Positions 1-8,448 of a DNA stretch of 64,000 nucleotides are shown one piece after another. The notes below the pieces were generated by a model. The model saw only the letters and a list, made by a program, of their open reading frames with translations. It made no database searches and was not told the DNA's origin. The stretch covers positions 1-64,000 of the forward strand of contig DATENL010000179.1 in assembly GCA_035275105.1 (NCBI GenBank), written 5' to 3'. Position numbers and translations under genes: made by a program. Source of the stretch: AC-37 sp035275105 (GTDB taxonomy: Bacteria > Actinomycetota > Thermoleophilia > Solirubrobacterales > Thermoleophilaceae). Position 1 is the stretch's first letter; each line of letters begins with the position of its first letter.

Positions 1-1748
1 CCCCTGCCGTAGCGGCGGACCTGGGGCAGCGCGACGCCGCCGTAGCGCCGGACCGGCCCATAGCTGTGCGACGGCGTGCCGAGCTGCGCGAGCTGCCGCG
101 CGGCGGGCCCCGGCGGCAGCGCTCCGCTGCGGCCGCTGTCGTCGTCCGCCCCGACGATGACCGCCCGCACGCTCATCAGGTCGAGCAGCGGCGAGAGCTG
201 GCCCGGCAGGACCCGCTGCTGCTGCACGAGGTTGTCGGTGGTCCACAGCAGGTCGACCGCGTGCAGGTCGTCGTAGGGCGGGACGTTGCGGATCGCGACG
301 GGCCGGTCGGTCAGCGTGGGGAGGATCGGATCGACGGTGCCGCCCCAGCGGTAGAACGCGAACGGCTGGCCGGGGAGCACGAGCGCGCGGGAGCCCTTCG
401 GCAGGTCGCGGTCGAGCCCGCGCGCCGCCGCGGTCCACGCGCCGGGGATGCGCTTCCAGGTGAGCTCCACGGCCTGGCCCTTGAACATCGGCAGCGACGC
501 GAGCACGACGATCGCGGCACCGGCGACCGCCGCCGCCGCGCGCCAGCCCCGAGATCCGAGCCGCCGCCACAGCTCGGCGGCCGCGACCCCCGCGAGGCAC
601 GCGAGCGCGAGCGCCACGAGCGGCCCCGCCTTGTACGTGGTGCGCAGGAACTCGACGGCCTCGACGCGGTTGTAGGGGAACGTCGCGCCCTTGCGCAGCG
701 GCGTCCCGTTCGGGAAGCCGGCGCTCATGATCAGCGCGCCGACGAGCCCGAGGGCCAGGAAGAACGGCCCGTAGCGCCAGCGCCGCGTCCACACGAAGCC
801 GGTGACGGCGAGCCCCGGCACGAGCAGCGTGGCGACGACCACGGGCGCGTCGAAGAGCAGCGCGCCCGAGCTTCCGAAGTACGGCTCGAGCACGTCGCCG
901 TACCCGACGCCGAGGTACGACGGCCAGTAGCCCATCAGACGCAGGCTCTCGGACAGGCTGGTGGTGTTCCAGATCGACCCGAGCTGCTCCGTGAAGCTCA
1001 GGAAGTTGAGCCCGTACGCGGCCTGGACGAGCACGGGCACCACCCACCACGCCGAGGCCAGCGCAGAGGCGAGCGCCGCGCGCCCGGCAAAGCCGCGGAC
1101 CGCCCGCCACGTCGCCCCGCCCGCGAGCCCCTCGTAGAGCAGGAGCAGGACGGGCCCGACCAGGAGCCACGCCGTGACCGCGGCGTTCACGCCGCCCCCC
1201 ACCGACGTCACGATCAGGGCGAACGCCGCCGCCCACCACATTCGCCGCGGGTCGCGCACGCCCCGGTGCACCACCAGCAAGAGCCACGGCAGGGCGGCGT
1301 ACCCGATCAGCGTGAACGTGGTTCGGTTAGCGAAGACGAGCACGTACGGGTTGACCGCGTAGAGCACGCCCGCCGCGACGTGAGTCACCCCGCGCCGCGG
1401 CGAGCGCAGGGCGTCGAGCAGCCTGACCGTGCCCCAGGCGGCGAGCGCGAGCAGCGTCCCGAGCCACAGCCGCTGCACCAGCCACGGCGACAGCCCGAGC
1501 GAGTGCAGCAGCGAGAAGAACGGCCCCATCGGCCACAGGTAGCCGCCGTACTGGCCGCCCTGCACGTGACCGAGCCCGGCCGTCGGGCTCCAGACGTCGG
1601 CGACCCGGCCGAGAAACCCGCTCGGATCGACGTGGAGGTCGATCTTGGTGTCCGAGGTGGCGAGCCCGGGACGCTGGAGGAGCGCGAGCGCGTAGGCGCC
1701 GGCGGCGAGCGACAGCGGCACGGCGCGCCGCGAGATGCGATCGCGCAC
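1..1748 (-). CDS. Alpha-(1->3)-arabinofuranosyltransferase-like membrane protein (AftD/DUF3367 family), C-terminus outside window
   Basis: The minus strand is open from a GTG near 1748 to the left edge with no stop, so the 3' end is missing. The translation is a multi-spanning membrane protein with long hydrophobic helices. It carries the motifs WSPTAGLGHVQGGQYGG and GPFFSLLHSLGLSPWLVQRL, which I recognise from DUF3367/AftD-type GT-C glycosyltransferases that add arabinofuranose to cell-envelope glycans using a polyprenyl donor. The start lies about 20 nt after the stop of the upstream glycosidase gene on the same strand, which suggests one envelope-polysaccharide transcription unit. The start codon is uncertain because no strong ribosome site is visible. 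The Arg/Pro-rich plus-strand open frame over this region is a shadow. Confidence 0.8.
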   Translation of the reverse strand, partial: MRDRISRRAVPLSLAAGAYALALLQRPGLATSDTKIDLHVDPSGFLGRVADVWSPTAGLGHVQGGQYGGYLWPMGPFFSLLHSLGLSPWLVQRLWLGTLLALAAWGTVRLLDALRSPRRGVTHVAAGVLYAVNPYVLVFANRTTFTLIGYAALPWLLLVVHRGVRDPRRMWWAAAFALIVTSVGGGVNAAVTAWLLVGPVLLLLYEGLAGGATWRAVRGFAGRAALASALASAWWVVPVLVQAAYGLNFLSFTEQLGSIWNTTSLSESLRLMGYWPSYLGVGYGDVLEPYFGSSGALLFDAPVVVATLLVPGLAVTGFVWTRRWRYGPFFLALGLVGALIMSAGFPNGTPLRKGATFPYNRVEAVEFLRTTYKAGPLVALALACLAGVAAAELWRRLGSRGWRAAAAVAGAAIVVLASLPMFKGQAVELTWKRIPGAWTAAARGLDRDLPKGSRALVLPGQPFAFYRWGGTVDPILPTLTDRPVAIRNVPPYDDLHAVDLLWTTDNLVQQQRVLPGQLSPLLDLMSVRAVIVGADDDSGRSGALPPGPAARQLAQLGTPSHSYGPVRRYGGVALPQVRRYGR

Positions 1749-1767
1749 GGCGCTCAGCGAGGCTGGA

Positions 1768-2958
1768 TCACGGCGGAGGGCCCACGCACAGGCCGGTCGT
1801 GCTCTTACTGCAGCCGGCGGCGCGTAGCGCGAGCTTGCGGTACTCCTCGAGCGCGGGCATCTCCTCCACGGTCTCTCCCGTGACGTCGTTGTTCTTGTAC
1901 TTCACGAGTCCGGTGAAGTCGAAGGTCCAGCCCGAGTAGTCGGAGCCCCAGGTGTACCAGTAGACGCGGCCGATCCGCAGCCTCTTACGGTTCGCCACCA
2001 TGTCCTGGTAGACCTCCTTGACGAACGCGGCCATGCCGGCGTCGTCGGTCTCGAACTGGCCCTTCGAGGACGCCTTGCCCCTGGAGGCGGGGAGCGTCGT
2101 CTCGGTCACCAGCACCGGCCGCTTGCGGTCGCCGTTCTCGTCCAACACCTGGCGGAAGTACTTGACGATCGTCAGCGGCCCGTGCGCCGACGCCGTGTAC
2201 GGGTGCACCGCGGCGGCGTCGAAGTACCCGTGGATGTCGCCTCTGTCGTACAGGCGCGCGAGCGACTCCCACGAGCGCGACGGCAGCCCCGCGAGCACCA
2301 CGCGGACGTTCTTGTTGGCCTTCTTCGCCGCCGCGTAGGACGCCTTCAGCAGCTTCGCGTAGCCCGGGACCCAATCCTTGTTGCTGGCGATGTCCCACTG
2401 GTAGTCCTCGGACGGCTCGTTCCAGATCTGCCAATCGCGCAGCGCCATCTTCGGCAGCTTCGGGTGGTCCTTCCAGTACTTGCCGTCCGGGCCGTAGCGC
2501 TTGATCGCCGCGGTCAGGTACTTGGTGTAGGTCTTGACGCTCTTAGGAGGCGAGTTCGCCTTGCCGCTCGCGCGCGCCCACGGCGGCGCCTGCATCACGA
2601 CCGGCAGCAGGCGGATGCGGCGCTTGGCCGCGAGCTGGACGATCCCGTCGGTCGTGTTCTTCCAGTCGAACTCCTGGTCCTTGCCGTAGTACTGCGCGGC
2701 GGACCAGTTGAACGTGGTGCGCTGGGACTCCACCCCGATCTCGGCCATCCGGTCCCAGGCAGCCTGCTTCACGGCGCGGCTGGCCTTGTAGCGGATCTGC
2801 TTGTCCCAGTTGAGGCCGAAGAAGCCCGTCGGAGCCTGGCGCTTGGCGGCCGGGGCCGCCGGGGCGACGGCGAGCGCGGCGAGGGCCGCAAGGGTCGCCA
2901 CAGCGACTAGTGTGATTCCGCGGAGGGGCACGGTCAGCCGAATGTAGACCACGTCCAC
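1768..2958 (-). CDS. Secreted glycoside hydrolase, GH39/GH5-like clan A
   Basis: A 396-aa protein with a hydrophobic Ala-rich N-terminal signal (about residues 10-36). A TIM-barrel clan-A glycosidase follows. The WQIWNEP motif supplies the likely acid/base Glu181, and VLVTETTLPA supplies the likely nucleophile Glu285. The overall look resembles GH39 beta-xylosidase-type enzymes, but the substrate cannot be read from the sequence. GTG 2958 is used as start; a GTG about 27 nt downstream (2931) would give a shorter signal peptide. It precedes the AftD-like gene on the same strand by about 20 nt, so a role in trimming or building a surface arabinan/xylan-type glycan is a reasonable inference. Confidence 0.8.
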   Translation of the reverse strand: MDVVYIRLTVPLRGITLVAVATLAALAALAVAPAAPAAKRQAPTGFFGLNWDKQIRYKASRAVKQAAWDRMAEIGVESQRTTFNWSAAQYYGKDQEFDWKNTTDGIVQLAAKRRIRLLPVVMQAPPWARASGKANSPPKSVKTYTKYLTAAIKRYGPDGKYWKDHPKLPKMALRDWQIWNEPSEDYQWDIASNKDWVPGYAKLLKASYAAAKKANKNVRVVLAGLPSRSWESLARLYDRGDIHGYFDAAAVHPYTASAHGPLTIVKYFRQVLDENGDRKRPVLVTETTLPASRGKASSKGQFETDDAGMAAFVKEVYQDMVANRKRLRIGRVYWYTWGSDYSGWTFDFTGLVKYKNNDVTGETVEEMPALEEYRKLALRAAGCSKSTTGLCVGPPP

Positions 2959-3057
2959 CAGTAGACACCTACGCTCCGCGGCTTGTTTCGGTTCTCACTC
3001 GGCGGAGCGCGCCAAGCTCGCTAATGTCAGCGAGCTGACAAGACTCAAGGAGACCCA

Positions 3058-3816
3058 TTGAAAGTCATCGGAGCAGGCCTCCCCCGTACCGCCACGACGA
3101 CCCAGCTCTTCGCGCTCGAGCAGCTCGGCTTCGGCCCCTGTTACCACATGCGCGACGTCCTCATGGACCTCGAGGGCCAGCTGCCCCACTGGGAGGCGGT
3201 CGCGGCCGGCGATCGCGACTGGGACTCGATCTTCGGCGACGCCCAGTCCACGGTGGACTTCCCGTCGGGACGCTTCTACAAGGAGCTGATGGACTACTAC
3301 CCCGACGCCAAGGTGATCCTGAGCGTCCGCGGCGCCGAGGGCTGGGTCCGCAGCATGCGCGAGACGGTCTGGGGCGTCTACTTCGCCGAGAATGTCCTGC
3401 GCTACCTGTCCGACGCGCGCCGGACCGTCGACCCGCTCTGGCAGCGGTACATCACCCTGATGACCAGCATGACGTGGGACCCCGACACGGGCGCGATGGC
3501 CGGCAAGACCGAGGACGACGCCGAGTTCGGCCGGATCATGGAGCGCTGGAACGACGAGGTGAAGCAGACCGTGCCGGCGGACCGCCTGCTCGTCTGGGAC
3601 CCCAAGGACGGCTGGGACCCGATGTGCGAGTTCCTCGAGGTGCCGGTCCCTGACGACCCGCTGCCGAACCTGAACGACACCGAGTCGTTCAAGGCCGGGA
3701 TCATCGGCGGCTCGCTCGGAGTGCTGAGCGGCTGGTGGGAGGCGCAGCCGAAGCCGCAGACCGGGCTCCACGGCGCGCCGATGAAGCCGGCCGAGCCGGC
3801 GGGCCAGCCCGGCTAG
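3058..3816 (+). CDS. Sulfotransferase family protein (PAPS-type P-loop)
   Basis: A 252-aa cytoplasmic protein. The N-terminal loop GLPRTATTT (residues 7-15) matches the 5'-phosphosulfate binding loop of PAPS-dependent sulfotransferases of the small bacterial family (Pfam Sulfotransfer_4 type). A 3'-phosphate-binding-like segment VILSVRGAEGWVRSM follows near residue 90. The TTG start is set by a good AAGGAG Shine-Dalgarno at 3047-3052, 5 nt upstream. It should transfer sulfuryl from PAPS to a small molecule or glycan; the acceptor is unknown. Its stop overlaps by 4 nt the stop of the convergent lipoprotein gene. It is one of several organosulfate-related genes in the window. Confidence 0.85.
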   Translation: MKVIGAGLPRTATTTQLFALEQLGFGPCYHMRDVLMDLEGQLPHWEAVAAGDRDWDSIFGDAQSTVDFPSGRFYKELMDYYPDAKVILSVRGAEGWVRSMRETVWGVYFAENVLRYLSDARRTVDPLWQRYITLMTSMTWDPDTGAMAGKTEDDAEFGRIMERWNDEVKQTVPADRLLVWDPKDGWDPMCEFLEVPVPDDPLPNLNDTESFKAGIIGGSLGVLSGWWEAQPKPQTGLHGAPMKPAEPAGQPG

Positions 3817-4310
3817 TCCTCGGCAGACACCTTCCAGGAGAACCGGGCGTCGACGTCGCTGTTGTCGCCCGGCTGGTTCGAGCCGGTGTCCTCGAACCTG
3901 AAGGTGACCGTCGTGACGTTGCTGTCGCGCGGGATCTCGAGCACGAGCCAGCCGGCCTCGCAGCCGTCGCGCACGGACTCGAAGCGGTCGTCGTAGTTCA
4001 GCGCGGGGAACTTGACGCGGGCCTCGCCGGCGCTCGACTCGACCCCGAAGTCGTAGGTCCCGATCGCCTGGCCGTGGTCGCTGCACACGCGCACTCGCGC
4101 GCCCACGAGCCTGTGCCCGGCGCGCGGCGACGACAGCCCGCTCAGGTCGCTCTCCGGGACGGGCACGTGACGGTCGAGCCGCTTGACCGTCACCTTGAGG
4201 CCCTTCGCGGTCAGCTCGTCGCCGATCGAGCCGGATTTCTCGGTCACCCCGAGGCCGGCGCACCCGGCGAGCGCGAGGACCGCGGTCGTGAGCGCGAGGG
4301 CGGGGCGCAT
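3813..4310 (-). CDS. Small lipoprotein, DUF4352/telokin-like
   Basis: A 165-aa protein starting at ATG 4310. It has a short signal peptide and lipobox LAGC (Cys17), so it should be a lipid-anchored surface protein. The mature part is beta-rich and includes GHRLVGARVRV and a paired-Cys pattern resembling the DUF4352/immunoprotective-like beta-sandwich found in many actinobacterial lipoproteins. Family assignment is tentative because it rests on pattern only. It is convergent with the sulfotransferase gene, with stop codons overlapping by 4 nt. Confidence 0.7.
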   Translation of the reverse strand: MRPALALTTAVLALAGCAGLGVTEKSGSIGDELTAKGLKVTVKRLDRHVPVPESDLSGLSSPRAGHRLVGARVRVCSDHGQAIGTYDFGVESSAGEARVKFPALNYDDRFESVRDGCEAGWLVLEIPRDSNVTTVTFRFEDTGSNQPGDNSDVDARFSWKVSAED

Positions 4311-4401
4311 GCGCTCATCGTCCCACGGCCAAGCCCGCCTTTGTTAAGAGGCGGCACGGCGCACGCAACTCGGGCGCGGGCCCGAGGTTCGAGCGGGCAA
4401 C

Positions 4402-5535
4402 TTGGCCCGTCGCATCCTTCCCCGCGCGCTACTCGCACTCGTCGCGGCCGGGCTCGCCGCAGCGCCGGCGGGCGCGGACACCGCCACGAAGCCCACCGCA
4501 AAGCCCGATTACGCGGCGATCGCCGGCAAGGGTGTCGCGGACTCGCGCCGGCGCTGGTGGAACCTGAACACGCAGTGGTACACGGACCACCTGCACGGGC
4601 CGGCGGGCGACGTCGGAACGGTGTGGGGCGTGGTGCACGTCTTCGACTCGGTGAGCGCGCTGGCGATCGCCAAGCCGAGCCGCAAGCGCCGGTTGGCGGT
4701 GCGCAAGTTCGCCGCGGTCATGGAGCAGTACTGGAGCCGGAACGTGCATCCGCACGGCGCCTACACCGCGCAGCTCGTGGGGCCGGGCGGCGACGGCCCG
4801 AACTATGCCTTCTACGACGACAACGGCTGGCTCGGGCTCGCGTTCGTCGACGCCTACCGAGCCACGAAGAACCGGCGCTACCTGCGCGACGCGGCGCGCG
4901 CCCTGCGCTTCATCGACGAGGACGGCTGGGACGGCGACCGCGGCGTGCTGTGGAACCAGTGGGACTCGCGCACGTCGCTCGCCTCGTATGCGTCGGCGAC
5001 CGCGCTCGCGGCCGAGCTGTACCACTACACGGAGAGCCCGAGGTACCGCCGGATCGCGCGCCGCTACCTGGCCTGGGGCGAGCGCCGCGCGCGGAAGCGC
5101 TCCGGGATCTACGCGACCCCCGACAACCCGGCGATCAGCTACGTCGAGGGCGCGATGATCGGGGCGCACCTGGCGCTCTGCCGCGAGGGGCGCCGGGACT
5201 CGTGCTTGCAGGCGGAGCGAGTCGCGCGCGCCACCTACCGGCGCTTCGGCAAGCCGCGCCGCTACAACGCGCCGCAGTTCGACGCGATCCTGTTCCGCTA
5301 CCTGCTGCGCCTGGGCGACTACGACGGCAAGGCCCGCTGGCACCGATGGGTGCGGAGCGCGGCGGCGGACGCGTTGCGGAACGCCCGCGACCACGGGCTG
5401 TTCCTGCGCTACTGGGACGGCAGCGCGATAACCGAGCACGGGCACGGCGAGGGGCAGTTCACGTACGGCAGGCTGTGCACGCACGCCGGCGCCGTGTCCG
5501 TCTTCGCGTGGCTCACGGCCATCCCGCCGCCGTGA
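4402..5535 (+). CDS. Secreted GH76-family alpha-1,6-mannanase-like hydrolase
   Basis: A 377-aa protein with an N-terminal signal peptide (residues 1-25, ending near AGA). An (alpha/alpha)6-barrel glycosidase follows. The adjacent acidic pair in YDDNGWLGLAF (Asp139-Asp140) is the catalytic signature of GH76 endo-alpha-1,6-mannanases. Other GH76 landmarks are WNQWDSRTSLASYASATALA and EGAMIGAHLAL. It starts at TTG 4402 because no in-frame ATG or GTG supports the signal peptide. It probably cleaves mannan in the cell envelope or environment, matching the neighbouring envelope-glycan genes. Confidence 0.85.
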   Translation: MARRILPRALLALVAAGLAAAPAGADTATKPTAKPDYAAIAGKGVADSRRRWWNLNTQWYTDHLHGPAGDVGTVWGVVHVFDSVSALAIAKPSRKRRLAVRKFAAVMEQYWSRNVHPHGAYTAQLVGPGGDGPNYAFYDDNGWLGLAFVDAYRATKNRRYLRDAARALRFIDEDGWDGDRGVLWNQWDSRTSLASYASATALAAELYHYTESPRYRRIARRYLAWGERRARKRSGIYATPDNPAISYVEGAMIGAHLALCREGRRDSCLQAERVARATYRRFGKPRRYNAPQFDAILFRYLLRLGDYDGKARWHRWVRSAAADALRNARDHGLFLRYWDGSAITEHGHGEGQFTYGRLCTHAGAVSVFAWLTAIPPP

Positions 5536-5608
5536 CGATCGTCCAGCCGCCGCACCCGGACCGGCGCGGATGTAGCCTGTCCGTCGGGAGATGTCGGGAG
5601 GAGGACCG

Positions 5609-6013
5609 ATGCTGGCTGGATTCCGTCCACGGATCACGTTCGCGGTCGTCGCGGTGCTGGTCGCCGTAACGGCGGCTGTGGCTTACGCCGGGCCCGACGA
5701 CGTCCCGGCGCTGACGAACCTGACCGCGACGCCGAAGCGCTTCTGCGCGAAGAGGTCGGACACGTGCGGAAACCCGGGCACGACGCTGCGGTTCAGGCTC
5801 TCGACGCCGGCCAAGGTGATCGCGGACATCCGGCCGCGCCACTCGAACATCGGGGGCTTCCACGAGTTCACGAAGCGGTTCCCCGCGGGCGCGAGCTCGA
5901 TACGCGTCTACGACAGCCGCCTGACGACCGGGCGCTGGACGTTCAAGCTCCAGCCGGTCAACTCCGTCGGCGCGAACGGGCCGACGCTCGTCGACGTGAA
6001 CGTCGTCAAGTAG
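5609..6013 (+). CDS. Secreted protein of unknown function
   Basis: A 134-aa exported protein with a signal peptide (hydrophobic core at about residues 9-25). Two Cys residues flank a short basic segment, and a beta-rich C-terminal half includes GRWTFKLQPVN. The frame also has an ATG at 5591, but the strong GGGAGGAGG at 5596-5604 lies inside that extension and is correctly spaced for ATG 5609, so the shorter start is chosen. I do not recognise the family; it resembles small bacterial beta-sandwich surface proteins. It converges on the MDR gene with an 8-nt gap. Confidence 0.7.
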   Translation: MLAGFRPRITFAVVAVLVAVTAAVAYAGPDDVPALTNLTATPKRFCAKRSDTCGNPGTTLRFRLSTPAKVIADIRPRHSNIGGFHEFTKRFPAGASSIRVYDSRLTTGRWTFKLQPVNSVGANGPTLVDVNVVK

Positions 6014-6020
6014 CGCGGCG

Positions 6021-6989
6021 CTAGGGCGCCATCACGACGCGCCCGAAGGCCTTCCGGCTCTCCACGTACTCGTGCGCGGCCGCCGCCTCGGCGAGCGGGA
6101 AGGTGCGGTCGATCTCCACGCGCAGGTCGCCGCTCGCGACGCGCTCGATCAGGTCGCCGATCATCGCGTGCACGCGCGGGAGCTCGGCGATCAGCGCGCC
6201 GCCGAGGTAGACCCCGTGCAGCGAGTTGTTCTGCGCCCAGAGCGACTGCGCCTCGATCGCCGAGCCGCCTCGCGCGGCGACGCCGACGCTCACCAGCCTC
6301 CCGCGGTACGCGAGCGCGCTGACGGTGTCGACCAGGTTGCGGCCGCCGATCGAGTCGATGGCCACGTCCACGCCGCGCCCCTCGGTCAGCTCGCGCGTCC
6401 GCTCGGCGAAGCTCTCCGACGCGTAGTTGATCCCGTGGTCGAGTCCGAGCCCCTTCAGCCGCTCGAGCTTCTCGTCGCTCGACGCGGTCGCGAGCACGGT
6501 CGCGCCGGCGTGCTTGGCGAGCTGGATCGCCGCCATCCCGACCCCGCCCGCGCCGGCGTGGACGAGCACGGTCTGTCCCTCGGCGAGGCCGCCGGCCGTG
6601 AACAGGCACTCGTACGCGGTACCGAAGGCGACCGGTACGCAGGCGGCGCGGGCGCCGTCCAGCGAGTCGGGGATCGGCCAGGTCACGATCGACGGGACGA
6701 CGCGCTTGCTCGCGTGCGACCCCGCCGCGCTCAGTGCCACGACGCGGTCGCCCACGGCGCGGTCCTCGACGGCGGGCGCCACCTCGGCGATCGTGCCCGC
6801 GCTCAGGTAGCCGACGACGTGCGGCGTCGCCGGGAGGTCGCCGCCCGCGCGCGCGAGCAGGTCGCCGCCCTCGATGCTGATCGCCTCGACGTCCACCACG
6901 ACGCAGCCGTCGGGGCAGTCCGGGTCGGGCAGGTCCTCGTAGCGGAGCACCTCGGGACCGCCGTTCTCGTAGACCACCGCCGCCTTCAT
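6021..6989 (-). CDS. Zinc-independent MDR family NAD(P)H:quinone oxidoreductase-like protein
   Basis: A 322-aa cytoplasmic medium-chain dehydrogenase/reductase. The GroES-like N-domain lacks the structural-zinc Cys cluster. The Rossmann nucleotide-binding loop is HAGAGGVGMAAIQLAK, and the C-terminal half ends in RVVMAP, which is typical of quinone oxidoreductase (QOR)-type reductases. These use NADPH to reduce quinones or enals. Length and motif order match a complete family member. It stands alone, convergent with the small secreted protein and divergent from the RTX-M15 gene. Confidence 0.85.
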   Translation of the reverse strand: MKAAVVYENGGPEVLRYEDLPDPDCPDGCVVVDVEAISIEGGDLLARAGGDLPATPHVVGYLSAGTIAEVAPAVEDRAVGDRVVALSAAGSHASKRVVPSIVTWPIPDSLDGARAACVPVAFGTAYECLFTAGGLAEGQTVLVHAGAGGVGMAAIQLAKHAGATVLATASSDEKLERLKGLGLDHGINYASESFAERTRELTEGRGVDVAIDSIGGRNLVDTVSALAYRGRLVSVGVAARGGSAIEAQSLWAQNNSLHGVYLGGALIAELPRVHAMIGDLIERVASGDLRVEIDRTFPLAEAAAAHEYVESRKAFGRVVMAP

Positions 6990-7033
6990 GGCGGCGTCAT
7001 CGTCGCAGGTATCGAGCGTAGGACAATGCGCGC

Positions 7034-8359
7034 ATGCGGCGTCTTCTCGTCATCGCGCTCGGCACGCTGGTCGCGGGCCTGCTGATCGGGGTCGCGGACG
7101 TGGGCGACGGCGGCGACGCGAGCGGAGCCTCGCGGTGCACGTACGCCGACGGCGTGGTGAGCGTCGCGGCGGACCGGAGCAGGCCGTCGACGCTGCGCGT
7201 CGGCCCCGCGCGCGAGATCCGGCTCGACGGGGCGCCGTGCGGTACGGCCACCACCGGCGACGTGACCTCGATCGAGGTGGGCGGCAGCGACGCCGAGGTG
7301 CGCGTGGACCTGCGCGGCGGCTCGTTCGAGCGCGTGCCCATCACCGTCGAGCTGAGCGGCGACGACACCGCCGTCCGCGTGATCGGCGGCGAGCGCGGGG
7401 AGAGGATCGTGGCCGCGGACTCGACGGTCCGGCTGCCGCCCGATGCCGGCGACAGGATCCGGACGCGCGGCGTCGATCTGCTCGCGGTCGAGTCCGGGGA
7501 GGGGTCGGACGAGGTGGACGGGCGGCGCTACGACGGCGCGCTGTCGTTGACGGGCGGCGCCGGTCCCGACTCGCTCTCCGGCGGGCGCGAGGACGACGTC
7601 ATACGCGGCGGCCGGGGCGCCGACCGCCTGCGCGGCGGGGCCGGCGCCGATCGGATCTACGGCGGCGGCCGCCGCGACGCGATGTTCGGCGGCGCCGGGT
7701 CGGACGTGATCCGCGGCGGGTCCGGCCGCGACACGTGCGAGGGCGGCAAGGACGGCGACCGTCTTGCCTCCTGCGACCCCCCGTGGCTGTTCGAGGCCGC
7801 GCGGATCGACAGGCGCACGCGCGAGCGGATCACGCCGACCTCGTGGCGGCGGGGCTGCCCGGTCGGGATCGGCGACCTGCGGCTCATCGCGCTCCGCTTC
7901 TGGGGCTTCGACTCCGACGTCCACCGCGGCGAGCTGATCGTCAACCGCGACGCCGTCACGGCGATGCGCTCGGCGATGCGCTCGATCTACCGCGCGCGCT
8001 TCCCGATCCGGCGCATGCGCCTCATCGACGACTACGGCGGTGACGACCACCGCTCGATGTCGGCCGACAACACCTCGGCGTTCAACTGCCGCTACGTGGC
8101 GGGCAGGCCGGGGGTGTGGTCCCGGCACGCGTACGGCCGCGCGATCGACGTCAACACGATCGAGAACCCGTACGTGACGCCGGGCGGCCACGTGTCGCCG
8201 CCGGAGGGCAGGCCCTACGCCGATCGGTCGCGCGACGCACCCGGCATGGTCCGCCACGGCGACGCGACCTGGCGCGCGTTCGACGCCGCGGGCTGGGGCT
8301 GGGCGGGCGACTGGTCGGGAACCAAGGACTACCAGCACTTCTCGGCGGACGGCCAGTGA
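7034..8359 (+). CDS. Secreted RTX-like calcium-binding repeat protein with C-terminal M15 peptidase domain
   Basis: A 441-aa exported protein with signal peptide at residues 1-20. Residues about 165-250 hold glycine/aspartate nonapeptides of the GGxGxD type (for example GGAGPDSLSGGREDD), the RTX/hemolysin calcium-binding beta-roll. Residues about 270-441 form an M15 (VanY-like) metallopeptidase. Its visible zinc-site motifs are SRHAYGRAIDVN and the terminal W-rich segment with DYQHF, the usual M15 ligand set H...D...H. Its likely role is cleavage of D-Ala-containing peptidoglycan stems outside the cell, possibly with calcium-dependent folding. Confidence 0.8.
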   Translation: MRRLLVIALGTLVAGLLIGVADVGDGGDASGASRCTYADGVVSVAADRSRPSTLRVGPAREIRLDGAPCGTATTGDVTSIEVGGSDAEVRVDLRGGSFERVPITVELSGDDTAVRVIGGERGERIVAADSTVRLPPDAGDRIRTRGVDLLAVESGEGSDEVDGRRYDGALSLTGGAGPDSLSGGREDDVIRGGRGADRLRGGAGADRIYGGGRRDAMFGGAGSDVIRGGSGRDTCEGGKDGDRLASCDPPWLFEAARIDRRTRERITPTSWRRGCPVGIGDLRLIALRFWGFDSDVHRGELIVNRDAVTAMRSAMRSIYRARFPIRRMRLIDDYGGDDHRSMSADNTSAFNCRYVAGRPGVWSRHAYGRAIDVNTIENPYVTPGGHVSPPEGRPYADRSRDAPGMVRHGDATWRAFDAAGWGWAGDWSGTKDYQHFSADGQ

Positions 8360-8448
8360 CCGCCGCACTTGACTCGCCTCCAGTGCTTCGAAGATAGTTG
8401 GCGCGGCAGCAGCATTCTGCGTTCAGACCGACTCGCGGGGAGGAAGCC

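Noticed and set aside
66..1883. Long plus-strand open frame of about 605 codons
   Set aside because: Arg/Pro/His/Glu-rich composition typical of antisense shadow in very GC-rich DNA; the minus strand encodes a clear AftD-like membrane protein.
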